DNA from: Clostridium sp. UBA6758
GTDB lineage: Bacteria > Bacillota > Clostridia > Clostridiales > Clostridiaceae
Direction: 5' to 3'
NCBI GenBank assembly: GCA_002453475.1
Contig: DKGY01000099.1
Span: forward strand, 4,560-16,864
DNA: 12,305 bases
The position numbers and the translations under genes are program-made. Positions 1-6,896 of the stretch are shown in pieces. Position 1 is the stretch's first letter, and every line of letters begins with the position of its first letter. The notes beneath the pieces were generated by a model, which saw only the letters and a program-made list of their open reading frames with translations, made no database searches and had not been told where the DNA came from.

Positions 1-47
1 TTATATTTATATTTTATTTAATGAGTTATAGATTAGATTTCAAATAC

Positions 48-94
48 AAGAGACTGTGCAGAATAGATTAAAAGTCACTCAGCAACAGTCTCTT
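48..94. terminator. Hairpin terminator downstream of the lysozyme gene
   Basis: AAGAGACTGT (48-57) pairs with ACAGTCTCTT (85-94), a 10-bp stem that can extend by two G-C pairs with one bulged base, around a loop of about 20 nt. A run of T follows on the plus strand (93-97). On the minus strand the T-tract is poor. It may therefore end a plus-strand gene lying left of the window, or act weakly in both directions. No gene is visible in bases 1-117. Confidence 0.6.
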
Positions 95-117
95 TTTCTC
101 ATTAAAGTTATTTTACT

Positions 118-1263
118 TTATCTAATCTTCAGTATTTGTCCTGGATATATTAAATTGGGATTAGATATATTGTTAAGCCTAACTATAGTTGAAGTTGTAG
201 TACCATATCGCTGTGCTATCTCACTTAAAGTATCCCCTGATTTTACTGTATAGTATGATGAACTACTAGTATTGCCTTCTGATGAAGAACTACCTGATGG
301 CAATATTATTTTTTGTCCTGGATATATTAGATTTGGATTTGATATATTATTAGTACTAGCTAGAACTTGAGTTGTAGTTCCATATATTTGTGCTATACCA
401 CTTAAAGTATCTCCTGACTTTACAATATAATATGATGAACTACTGGTACTACCCCCTGTTGAAGATCCACTTAATGGCAATATTATTTTCTGTCCTGGAT
501 ATATTAAATTGGGATTTGATATACCATTAATGGATGCCAATACTTGATAGGTTGTACTATACTTTTCAGCTATTCCACTTAAAGTATCTCCTGACTGTAC
601 TATATAATATTTATCGTCTTTCCTATCTTCATCTGTACTTGGACTTTCTGGTACACTTTGTCCATTTAATAATATCCCCATATTGAACTCATTTAAGTCA
701 CAATTTCCACTTACACCTGGAACTTGTCCAGTACTTGAAAATTGGAAACCAACCCATTGATTCCATATTGGATTACTAGCAGGTCTACTTACCCCATATT
801 CAGCAATCCATAAAGGATATATCCCTAACCTGCTATCTAAACTAGTTCTTGCAAAATTAGTATAGGTATAAACTACAATACCTTTACTAGTTAATTTCTT
901 AACCTCTTCTAAAAAGATTATTGCTTCACTTGTTAAAGATGTCTTATCTAAACCATTAGTCTGTTCTATATCTATAGCTAGTCTACAATCAAATTCTCTA
1001 TTTCCAATGGTATTTACAAAATGTCTAGCTTGAGATTTAGGATCTATTCCTCCTAGAAAGAAGTGATAAAATCCAACCTTCAAACCCTGAGCTTTAGCAT
1101 TTTCATAGAATGATAAAAAATAATTATTAACATAGCTTATACCTTCCGTTACTTTAATATAAACTATTTCTATTCCACTATCTTTTACCTTTTTAAAATT
1201 CACATTTCCTTGCCAACTGCTTATATCAATCCCCTTATAATTACTACTATTTCTACTTTCCAT
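118..1263 (-). CDS. GH25 lysozyme (muramidase) with three LysM domains
   Basis: This is a predicted peptidoglycan hydrolase cutting the MurNAc-GlcNAc beta-1,4 bond. The GH25 domain covers about residues 8-200: GIDISSWQG (11-19, with Asp13), YIKVTEG (35-41), VGFYHF (63-68), the catalytic-type LAIDIE (Asp98, Glu100) and a late CDLNEF (188-193). Three 45-residue LysM modules follow at 219-263, 278-322 and 337-381, each with SGDTLS and NPNLIYPGQ. Ser/Gly-rich 14-residue linkers separate them, so the repeat period is 59 residues. The LysM modules should bind the glycan chains. The start is supported by an AGGGGGTG ribosome site five bases before the ATG. No signal peptide is visible, which is unusual for a wall enzyme, although some clostridial autolytic lysozymes and phage endolysins also lack one. 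No holin or phage gene is adjacent, so a host autolysin released by lysis or an unusual route is more likely than an active prophage gene. Confidence 0.93.
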   Translation of the reverse strand: MESRNSSNYKGIDISSWQGNVNFKKVKDSGIEIVYIKVTEGISYVNNYFLSFYENAKAQGLKVGFYHFFLGGIDPKSQARHFVNTIGNREFDCRLAIDIEQTNGLDKTSLTSEAIIFLEEVKKLTSKGIVVYTYTNFARTSLDSRLGIYPLWIAEYGVSRPASNPIWNQWVGFQFSSTGQVPGVSGNCDLNEFNMGILLNGQSVPESPSTDEDRKDDKYYIVQSGDTLSGIAEKYSTTYQVLASINGISNPNLIYPGQKIILPLSGSSTGGSTSSSSYYIVKSGDTLSGIAQIYGTTTQVLASTNNISNPNLIYPGQKIILPSGSSSSEGNTSSSSYYTVKSGDTLSEIAQRYGTTTSTIVRLNNISNPNLIYPGQILKIR

Positions 1264-1326
1264 AGAAACACCCCCTCTCTATATAAGTATGTAGTTTATG
1301 AATTTTTTCTACTCTGAAATTACAAT

Positions 1327-1332
1327 ATTATA
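1327..1332 (-). promoter_or_regulatory. Possible -10 element for the lysozyme gene
   Basis: A perfect TATAAT on the minus strand lies about 64 bases before the lysozyme start codon. No convincing -35 hexamer sits 16-18 bases upstream of it (TCTCAG at 17), so a sigma-A promoter is only suggested. In DNA this AT-rich a single hexamer is weak evidence. Confidence 0.25.
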
Positions 1333-1383
1333 TAACTAATTTTAATAAGCTGAGAATGTTCTAGTAAATAGTAATACTATGGA

Positions 1384-1422
1384 AAATAGCTATTTGACCT
1401 TTAAGATGTCAAATAGCTATTT
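1384..1422. terminator. Terminator of the siderophore operon
   Basis: AAATAGCTATTTGAC (1384-1398) pairs perfectly with GTCAAATAGCTATTT (1408-1422), a 15-bp stem with a 9-nt loop. It lies 17 bases past the stop codon of the siderophore-binding protein gene. T-rich sequence follows on both strands, more so on the plus strand. It separates the siderophore operon from the lysozyme gene. Confidence 0.75.
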
Positions 1423-1438
1423 CTATTTTTATAATTTA

Positions 1439-2392
1439 TTATTTTGTGATAACTTCCATATCAGTTATCATTAAATCTGCTGCTTGAAGCCCAGCTCCAC
1501 CAACATACCAAGCTTGGGCATTTAAATATACTATATTCCCATTCTTGTATGTTTCAGTAGTCTTAACCAGATCATTTTCTATTAATTCTTTAGCTGTTGA
1601 ATAATCTTCAGAACCACTTGTTCCCGCTGCCTTATCAACTACAAAAAGGTAATTGGGATTTTTAGCTAATAAATATTCGTAAGTTATACTTTGACCATGG
1701 TTTGATACTTCAATATTAGAATCAGTTGCTGTAAATCCAAATTTATCAAAAACAATTGAGAATCTTGATCCTGCACCATATACACTCATAACGCCATCAC
1801 TTACCATAGTTACCAAAGCATTTGTTCCTGCTGTTTTTATTTTTTCTCCCACAACTTCAACTCTTTCATTAAGTTCTTTTAATTTAGATGTTGCAACATC
1901 TGTCTTATCAAATATTTGTCCTATTGTATTTACATTAGTTTCTAAAGATTTTAGATAATCTTTACTATTTGTTCCTAATTGTATTGTTGGCGCTATAGCT
2001 GAAAGTTCATCATAATATTCAGCTTGTCTCCCCTCTATGATTATTAAATTGGGTTTGATCTCATTGATTGCTTCTAAACTAAATTCTTTTAATCCACCTA
2101 AATCTGTATATTTATCTTCCTTATATTCTGAAAGATAGGTTGGCAGATTTTTCTTTGGTAATCCTACTAATCCCTCTATATCCAACGAGTCCATGATATC
2201 TAAGGATGCATAGTCTAATACTACTACCTTTTCCGGATTCTTAGGTACCTCAGTTTCTCCAGCAGTATGAATTATTTTTATAGTTTCGCCTTCTACTTCA
2301 TTATCTTTACTACCAAACTTTGTAGCTGCAAACACACCAATTAAAGCAACTATTACAACTCCTACTATTATACTAATTTTTTTCTTGTTCAT
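1439..2392 (-). CDS. Ferric-siderophore ABC transporter substrate-binding protein (YclQ/CeuE/FatB-like)
   Basis: This is the extracellular receptor that should hand a ferric catecholate siderophore to the two permeases encoded upstream. Residues 6-24 form one hydrophobic segment, then a class III binding-protein fold with family blocks IIIEGRQAEYYDEL (117-130), YGAGSRFS (205-212), NHGQSITYEYL (231-241), VVDK (251-254) and AWYVGG (294-299). By block and spacing, R122, R210 and K254 fit the three basic pocket residues of Campylobacter CeuE, and H232 and Y296 fit its His/Tyr iron ligands; this alignment is from memory. There is no cysteine anywhere, hence no lipobox, so the protein is probably held by its uncleaved N-terminal helix. 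AGGTG lies seven bases before the ATG. It is the last gene of the operon, 346 bases after the ATPase gene. Family membership is firm; the exact ligand is inferred. Confidence 0.92.
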   Translation of the reverse strand: MNKKKISIIVGVVIVALIGVFAATKFGSKDNEVEGETIKIIHTAGETEVPKNPEKVVVLDYASLDIMDSLDIEGLVGLPKKNLPTYLSEYKEDKYTDLGGLKEFSLEAINEIKPNLIIIEGRQAEYYDELSAIAPTIQLGTNSKDYLKSLETNVNTIGQIFDKTDVATSKLKELNERVEVVGEKIKTAGTNALVTMVSDGVMSVYGAGSRFSIVFDKFGFTATDSNIEVSNHGQSITYEYLLAKNPNYLFVVDKAAGTSGSEDYSTAKELIENDLVKTTETYKNGNIVYLNAQAWYVGGAGLQAADLMITDMEVITK

Positions 2393-2738
2393 TTATTTCA
2401 CCTATCTCTTTCTTTATATTGGTTACTAATTTATTCTTATATTTTGAATTTTTTATTTACACATAAATATTTATACAATTTTTCTTACTCTAATCCTAAT
2501 ATGCCCTCAATTCTTTTTTAATGAACACTCTTTTTCCTTCACTCTAATGAGTAAGTTCTCATAATTAAATCATAGATTTATTTTTCTCGCTTTACTCGTA
2601 AGGACGCTTCTTCTCACCTGCCTATTTGAAATGAAACTCCTTTTCACTACGTTCAAATGAGTAAGTTTCCATAATTAAATCATAGATTTAAATGGTCACT
2701 TAAGTTCCACTGACAAAATATAAAATTTTGAGTGTTAC
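2393..2738. other. 346-base spacer between ATPase and binding-protein genes
   Basis: No credible open reading frame is present. From the ATPase end it holds most of a long hairpin (2700-2742), then two copies of a repeat with 110-bp period, then AT-rich sequence leading to the binding-protein ribosome site. The stretch around 2586-2630 is clearly richer in G+C than its surroundings. I see no strong sigma-A promoter for the binding protein here; TTGTAT followed 17 bases later by TAAAAA on the minus strand, about 70 bases before its start, is only a weak possibility. Confidence 0.7.
2546..2690. repeat. Near-identical direct repeat, 35 bp, period 110
   Basis: Bases 2546-2580 and 2656-2690 match at 33 of 35 positions. 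The shared core runs from AATGAGTAAGT to AAATCATAGATTTA, and the two copies differ only by CT versus TC at the eighth and ninth bases after AATGA. Weaker similarity continues leftward (TTTTCACT-type sequence) for about 20 more bases. Each copy ends in a small inverted repeat (AAATC/GATTT around three bases). The right copy has an outer stem GAAACT (2633-2638) with AGTTTC (2664-2669). Read on the transcribed minus strand, the right copy and the DNA after it form one full unit of about 110 bases, followed by a partial, diverged second unit. This looks like a small dispersed intergenic element in tandem; that it is dispersed is inferred. Confidence 0.75.
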
Positions 2739-2742
2739 TTAA
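2700..2742. repeat. Long imperfect hairpin across the ATPase stop codon
   Basis: TTAAGT (2700-2705), CACT (2708-2711) and CAAAAT (2714-2719) pair in order with ACTTAA (2737-2742), AGTG (2731-2734) and ATTTTG (2725-2730). That gives 16 pairs around a 5-base loop with a 2x2 internal loop and a 2-base bulge. The stop codon of the ATPase gene (2739-2741) is inside the stem. No T-run follows on the minus strand, so it is not a standard terminator. It may protect the upstream mRNA 3' end or lower read-through into the binding-protein gene. Confidence 0.6.
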
Positions 2743-3494
2743 AAATATACGCAGATGTTGTTTCCATTTATATTTTTAATATCAAAGTCTATTTCGTATA
2801 CATCTTCTAAAACATCCTTTGAAATTATTGCTTCAGTTACATCGTCTTTAACTATCTTTCCATCCTTAAGGATAACTATTTTATCTGAATAAACTGATGC
2901 AAAATTTATGTCATGCATAACTATTACTACAGTTTTTCCAAGATCATCAACCAACCCTCTTAGTACCTTCATCATTTGAACTGAGTGCTTCATATCTAAG
3001 TTATTTAATGGTTCATCTAATAAAACATACTCAGTATTTTGAGCTATTACCATGGCAATATATGCCCTTTGTCTTTGTCCACCACTAAGCTCATCTAAAT
3101 ATCTATTTTCAATATCCTTAAGTTGCATATATTCTATGGCTTCATCTACATACTTCATATCTTCCTTTGTAAGTCTACCTTCACAGTGAGGATAACGTCC
3201 AAAGCTAACTATTTCCTTTATAGTTAATCTTACATTTATATTGTTAGACTGCTTAAGTATAGCTATTTTTTTAGCTAGTTCCTTAGTGTCCCATTTTTCT
3301 AACTCTCTACCATCTATAATAACTTTACCTTCATTTTTATTCATAATACGAGATATCATTGATAGCAACGTACTCTTTCCTGCTCCATTAGGTCCTATGA
3401 AAGAAGTAATCTTACCTTTTTCAATGTTTAAAGATACATTGTCTACTACTGGCTTATTTCCATATTTTTTAACTATACCTCTAACTTCTATCAT
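2739..3494 (-). CDS. Ferric-siderophore ABC transporter ATP-binding protein (YclP/FepC-like)
   Basis: This is the cytoplasmic nucleotide-binding subunit that powers siderophore import; two copies would dock on the permease pair. In 251 residues all ABC ATPase motifs are intact: Walker A GPNGAGKST (34-42), Q-loop Gln82, the FGRYPH block (98-103) typical of FepC/BtuD-type importers, signature LSGGQ (136-140), Walker B YVLLDE (156-161), D-loop NNLD (164-167) and switch His194 in VMHD. The ATG follows the TAA of the upstream permease gene with no gap (TAAATG). Its ribosome site GGAGGG lies within the last codons of that gene, so the two are probably translationally coupled. Downstream, the spacing to the binding-protein gene is unusually long for this operon. 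Confidence 0.95.
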   Translation of the reverse strand: MIEVRGIVKKYGNKPVVDNVSLNIEKGKITSFIGPNGAGKSTLLSMISRIMNKNEGKVIIDGRELEKWDTKELAKKIAILKQSNNINVRLTIKEIVSFGRYPHCEGRLTKEDMKYVDEAIEYMQLKDIENRYLDELSGGQRQRAYIAMVIAQNTEYVLLDEPLNNLDMKHSVQMMKVLRGLVDDLGKTVVIVMHDINFASVYSDKIVILKDGKIVKDDVTEAIISKDVLEDVYEIDFDIKNINGNNICVYF

Positions 3495-4454
3495 TTATTT
3501 TCCCTCCTTCATTAAAAGATATATAAAGTAAACTCCACCAATAAAATTAATTATTATACTTACTGTACTTCCAAAGTTTAATATTCTTTCTACTATGAAC
3601 TGTCCACCTACTAAAGCAATTATGCTTATTAATATGCTCCCTACTATTTGATAACTATGCTTATATGTATTGAAAAACTGATAAGATAGATTGACTACTA
3701 ATAGTCCAAGAAAGGTTATAGGTCCAACTAAAGCTGTAGAAATAGATACTAATATAGCAACAATTAATAATATTTTTCTAGAAAACTTATCATAATCTAT
3801 ACCTAAATTTATTGCTTGTTCTCGTCCTAGAAGCATGACATCTAGTTTTTTAACATCATCGTAAATTAACACAAAAATTATAAGTATAACTATTACAGAT
3901 ATTAGTAGTATGTCAGTATTGACATTAGTAAAACTAGCAAACATTTTACTTTGTAGTGCTTCAAATTCATTAGGATCAAGCATAACTTGCATAAAAGATG
4001 TCATACTCTTAAATAATGTTCCTAAAACCGTTCCAACCAGCAATAAAAAGAATATGTTATTTCTTCCATACTTTTTGAATAACAACTTATATAAAATTAA
4101 AGTTGCAACTAACATTACCCCTACAGATACTATGAAATTCACATTTTTATTCATCATAAATATGCTTGATGTACCAAATAAAAATACCGAAATAGTTTGA
4201 ACAAACATATATAACGAATCAAGCCCCAATATACTAGGTGTTAAAATCCTATTATTAGTTACAGTTTGAAATATCATAGATGAAAATGCTATGGAGCCAC
4301 TAGTGATTACTATAGCTATGACCTTGGGTATTCTTTTTGATAAATTATAATCCCAATTTCGCACATTTAATCCTTGGAATAAAAATAATCCTATAACAGC
4401 CATTGCAATTATTCCAAGTATGTATAATTTATTCTTATCTCTATTATCCTTCAT
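3495..4454 (-). CDS. Ferric-siderophore ABC transporter permease, second subunit (YclO-like)
   Basis: This is a FecCD-family inner-membrane permease of 319 residues, almost wholly hydrophobic, with eight to ten membrane segments. It should form a heterodimer with the permease encoded just upstream. Family signs are the N-terminal RIPKVIAIVITSGSIAFSS block, LGREQAINLGIDY before a late helix, and GPITFLGLLVVN (244-255), the counterpart of the hallmark IxFIGLIVPH motif. In this subunit the usual Pro-His is replaced by Val-Asn, which is common in YclO-type subunits. The gene starts inside the previous one (11-base overlap at 4444-4454) with GGAGGA seven bases before its ATG. It ends in TAA directly next to the ATPase ATG. 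Tight packing indicates one transcript and balanced synthesis. Confidence 0.93.
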   Translation of the reverse strand: MKDNRDKNKLYILGIIAMAVIGLFLFQGLNVRNWDYNLSKRIPKVIAIVITSGSIAFSSMIFQTVTNNRILTPSILGLDSLYMFVQTISVFLFGTSSIFMMNKNVNFIVSVGVMLVATLILYKLLFKKYGRNNIFFLLLVGTVLGTLFKSMTSFMQVMLDPNEFEALQSKMFASFTNVNTDILLISVIVILIIFVLIYDDVKKLDVMLLGREQAINLGIDYDKFSRKILLIVAILVSISTALVGPITFLGLLVVNLSYQFFNTYKHSYQIVGSILISIIALVGGQFIVERILNFGSTVSIIINFIGGVYFIYLLMKEGK

Positions 4455-5397
4455 TTCTATTCCTCCTAAATATCAGGTAAAGGAATATAACACTTCCTAT
4501 AACTCCTACAGTAAGACTTATAGGTACTTCATATGGATAAATAACAAGTCTACCTATAATGTCACAGGCTAGTACAAATATAGCTCCAAATAAAGCTGTA
4601 TCCCAAATATTTTTGCTAATATTGTCCCCTTTGAATATTGATACTACATTGGGAACTATAAGTCCTATAAAGGGTATATTTCCAACAGTTATTACTACTA
4701 AAGCTGAAATTAAAGCAACTATTATAATTCCAATATTAGCAACTCCATTATAGTTAATCCCTAGATTGGATGAAATATCCTCACCCATACCTATAATTGT
4801 AAATTTATTAGCATATAAGATGGCTATTATTAATAATGGTATTGTTAAATACAGCAGCTCATAATTTCCCTTTATAATCATTGAGAAATTACCTTGAAGA
4901 AAAGTTCCCATGCTTTGCATTAGATTATTCTTATAAGCAAAGAAGTCTGTCATTGAACCTATAATATTTCCTACCATTATACCTACTAAAGGAATAAATA
5001 TTGCATTTTTCATTTTTATTATCTTAAGTATTCTCATAAATACAAATGTTCCAAGAAGAGCAAAGACAAATGCTGTTATCATCTTCTGCATTAAGGTAGC
5101 AGATGAAAATAATAGCATAGATACTAATACCCCTAATTTTGCTGAATCTACAGTAGCTGCTGTACTGGGAGAAACAAACTTATTATTACTAATTTGTTGC
5201 ATTATAACTCCGCCGATGCTCATCCCAACGCCTGCTACAACTATACTTATAAGACGTGGCAATCTAGCTAAAATCATTATATTCATCTTATTTGAATTCC
5301 ATTGTAATACCTCCATAAGTGTTATGTTTTGAGCTCCTATAAATAATGAAATTAGTGCTAATATTACAAATAAAGGAATTAAATATTTCTTTTTCAT
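4444..5397 (-). CDS. Ferric-siderophore ABC transporter permease, first subunit (YclN-like)
   Basis: This is a FecCD-family permease of 317 residues and the first gene of the iron operon. The N-terminal helix is followed by ARLPRLISIVVAGVGMSIGG, the usual start of the FecCD domain. A helix-rich core follows, then MGEDISSNLGINY and NIPFIGLIVPN (240-250), matching the family hallmark with Asn in place of the usual His. The ATG has GGAGGA three bases upstream, which fixes the start. About 145 bases of leader separate it from the Fur-controlled promoter. With its partner it should form the channel for a ferric siderophore across the cytoplasmic membrane. Order and pairing match yclN-yclO-yclP-yclQ of Bacillus; no siderophore synthesis gene is in the window. 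Confidence 0.93.
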   Translation of the reverse strand: MKKKYLIPLFVILALISLFIGAQNITLMEVLQWNSNKMNIMILARLPRLISIVVAGVGMSIGGVIMQQISNNKFVSPSTAATVDSAKLGVLVSMLLFSSATLMQKMITAFVFALLGTFVFMRILKIIKMKNAIFIPLVGIMVGNIIGSMTDFFAYKNNLMQSMGTFLQGNFSMIIKGNYELLYLTIPLLIIAILYANKFTIIGMGEDISSNLGINYNGVANIGIIIVALISALVVITVGNIPFIGLIVPNVVSIFKGDNISKNIWDTALFGAIFVLACDIIGRLVIYPYEVPISLTVGVIGSVIFLYLIFRRNRNEG

Positions 5398-5499
5398 AGT
5401 TCCTCCAAAAACTTTATTATGTATTCTTAAGTCTCTATATGTATAAAAATTTTATGACATTCTCAAACACTTATACACACTTGACGTAATAATTAATTT

Positions 5500-5534
5500 T
5501 ATTATCAATTGAAATGTAAATTTAATTGATAATA
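5500..5534. repeat. 11-bp perfect inverted repeat in the operon leader
   Basis: TATTATCAATT (5500-5510) and AATTGATAATA (5524-5534) are exact reverse complements, 13 bases apart. The right arm shares TGATAAT with the downstream Fur box, and the left arm contains a perfect Fur half-site (ATTATCA, 5501-5507). It could be an extra Fur contact or an mRNA hairpin near the 5' end of the transcript. Confidence 0.6.
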
Positions 5535-5541
5535 TTTATCA
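5527..5541. promoter_or_regulatory. Fur box 2 (at the transcription start)
   Basis: TGATAATATTTATCA matches the 7-1-7 Fur consensus TGATAATNATTATCA at 13 of 14 defined positions. It lies just past the -10 element, covering the predicted transcription start. Binding of Fe2+-Fur would block initiation. Confidence 0.85.
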
Positions 5542-5548
5542 CCACCTC

Positions 5549-5577
5549 ATAATAACTTAATTGATAATCATTTTCAA
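5549..5577 (-). promoter_or_regulatory. Sigma-A-like promoter of the siderophore operon
   Basis: On the minus strand TTGAAA (5577-5572) and TATTAT (5554-5549) are separated by exactly 17 bases, each hexamer one or two bases from consensus. Fur box 1 covers part of the -35 and much of the spacer, and Fur box 2 lies downstream. Predicted transcription starts near 5541, giving a leader of about 145 bases. Confidence 0.75.
5562..5576. promoter_or_regulatory. Fur box 1 (over -35 and spacer)
   Basis: TGATAATCATTTTCA matches the 7-1-7 Fur consensus at 13 of 14 defined positions. Its centre is 35 bases from that of Fur box 2. It overlaps the -35 hexamer and spacer of the siderophore promoter, the usual place for iron repression. 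Confidence 0.88.
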
Positions 5578-5709
5578 CTTCTTCAAACTTGAATACACTC
5601 GATTAAATTCATCAAAATTCTCCATTCTTCACCTTTCTGTACTTTTCTTATATATTTGTATTGAATTTTTATACTACAATTTAACTTTTTAATTTTAGAT
5701 AAGATGAAT

Positions 5710-5730
5710 TTTATTGTTAAAAACAATAAA
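5710..5730. repeat. 9-bp palindrome upstream of the DMT gene
   Basis: TTTATTGTT (5710-5718) and AACAATAAA (5722-5730) are exact reverse complements around AAA. It lies about 28 bases upstream of a TATAAT and could be an operator for an unlinked regulator. Chance is a real alternative in such AT-rich DNA. Confidence 0.4.
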
Positions 5731-5757
5731 TAATAAAGCTCATTTACATTGGTTGCA

Positions 5758-5763
5758 TATAAT
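5758..5763 (+). promoter_or_regulatory. Possible -10 element of the DMT permease gene
   Basis: A perfect TATAAT lies about 110 bases before the start codon. No good -35 is seen at 16-18 bases (AAAGCT at 17), so this is only a candidate. Confidence 0.3.
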
Positions 5764-5872
5764 AGTAAAATTCTAATTGAGATAATTAGATATTTTAAAA
5801 TACATTCACAAGAAATATAAATTAAGTTGTAATTATTTAAGTTTTAAATGTATAAAGGGGATTATTTAAATT

Positions 5873-6799
5873 ATGAGTAAAAAGGATGTTTTTCAAAAAA
5901 ATGGTGTGATTTTATTATTAGCTTTACTATGTACCTTACTTTGGGGAAGTGCCTATCCATCTATAAAGATTGGCTACTCTTTATTTTCTATAGGTGAAAA
6001 TGATATTTTTGGCAAGCTTCTCTTTGCCGGCAATCGATTTGCTTTAGCAGGTATTCTAGTAATTTTATTGACTTGGGTAATTCAAAAGAAATTTCCTACT
6101 CCTAAAAAGGAGGCCTTAAGTCATATTGCACTACTTGGATTTGTTCAAACTACTTTGGAATATTTATTTTTTTACATAGGACTTTCTCATACTACCGGCG
6201 TTAAAGGGTCCATACTAAATGGTACTGCAACCTTTATGGCTGTAATTCTTGCTCATTTTATATATTTAGATGATAAATTAAATTCTCAAAAAGTTTTAGG
6301 ATGTATTGTTGGATTTATGGGAGTAGTTATAATTAACTTAGGTGGTGAAATTGGAAGTGGTTTTACCCTTACTGGTGAAGGATTTATTATTCTTGCTGCT
6401 GCTTCCTTTGCAATAGGTTCTCTTATAAGTAAAGAAGCTGCTAAAAGAGAAGATAGTATGATAGTCACAGGATGGCAACTTCTCTTTGGAGGGGCTTTAC
6501 TTATAATTGTAGGTGTCCTTGGAGGTGCCCGAGCTTCTATACCTTCTACTGAAGCTATGCTATTACTTTTATATCTCGCCCTTCTTTCTTCAGTGGCTTT
6601 TACAATATGGACTATCCTATTAAAGCATAATAATGTTGGTAAAGTTTCTATATACAACTTTTTAACTCCTGTGTTTGGCGTTTTTCTTTCTGCAATATTC
6701 TTAAAAGAATCTATTTGGCATTGGAAAAATCTTTTAGCTCTTGTATTAGTATGCATTGGAATTTATATTGTAAATAAGCCTAAAGTTAAAAATAGTTAA
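5873..6799 (+). CDS. EamA/DMT-superfamily permease
   Basis: This is a 308-residue membrane protein made of two EamA repeats, about residues 12-156 and 160-303, with roughly ten membrane helices. The first helix carries the typical LLWGSAYPSIKIG (22-34). Other EamA-like blocks are FAGNRFALAG, the FFYIGLSHTTGVKGSIL segment and, in the second half, SVAFTIWTILLKHNNVGKVSIYNFLTPVFGVFLSAIFLKE, split over two helices. Family members export or import small metabolites such as amino acids, amines or drugs; nothing here fixes the substrate. AAAGGGG lies 12 bases before the ATG, somewhat long spacing. It is the only plus-strand gene in the window, transcribed away from the iron operon and towards the acetyltransferase gene, with its own terminator. 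A link to iron uptake is not supported. Confidence 0.9.
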   Translation: MSKKDVFQKNGVILLLALLCTLLWGSAYPSIKIGYSLFSIGENDIFGKLLFAGNRFALAGILVILLTWVIQKKFPTPKKEALSHIALLGFVQTTLEYLFFYIGLSHTTGVKGSILNGTATFMAVILAHFIYLDDKLNSQKVLGCIVGFMGVVIINLGGEIGSGFTLTGEGFIILAAASFAIGSLISKEAAKREDSMIVTGWQLLFGGALLIIVGVLGGARASIPSTEAMLLLLYLALLSSVAFTIWTILLKHNNVGKVSIYNFLTPVFGVFLSAIFLKESIWHWKNLLALVLVCIGIYIVNKPKVKNS

Positions 6800-6808
6800 C
6801 TAAAATTA

Positions 6809-6843
6809 ATAGACTCTACGAACTAATTATTCATAGAGTCTAT
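6809..6843. terminator. Terminator of the DMT permease gene
   Basis: ATAGACTCTA (6809-6818) pairs exactly with TAGAGTCTAT (6834-6843) around a 15-base loop, 10 bases after the permease stop codon. It is followed by a T/A-rich tail rather than a clean T-run. Confidence 0.7.
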
Positions 6844-6896
6844 ATTATTAATAATTTCCCATTTACATTAATATTGTATTTAATCATAATAAAAAT

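Larger units (their letters stand above)
5398..5872. other. 475-base divergent intergenic region
   Basis: It lies between the leftward siderophore operon and the rightward DMT permease gene and has no credible coding sequence. The left part holds the siderophore promoter, two Fur boxes and an inverted repeat. The right part holds a small palindrome (5710-5730) and a TATAAT before the DMT gene. Bases 5581-5700 show nothing I can name. Confidence 0.7.

Noticed and set aside
56..253. Open frame of 65 codons on the plus strand
   Set aside because: It runs antisense through the terminator and the last LysM repeat of the lysozyme gene; it has no ribosome site and reads as a shadow frame.
2546..2690. 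CRISPR array
   Set aside because: Only two repeat copies, 110 bases apart, with similarity extending outside the core and no cas genes; an intergenic element fits better.
6286..6756. Open frame of 156 codons on the minus strand
   Set aside because: It is fully antisense to the DMT permease gene, with no ribosome site or recognisable family; the permease frame has clear EamA features.
5873..6799. DMT permease as a siderophore exporter partnered with the iron operon
   Set aside because: It is divergent, about 300 bases from the Fur boxes, has no Fur box of its own and no family feature pointing to siderophores.
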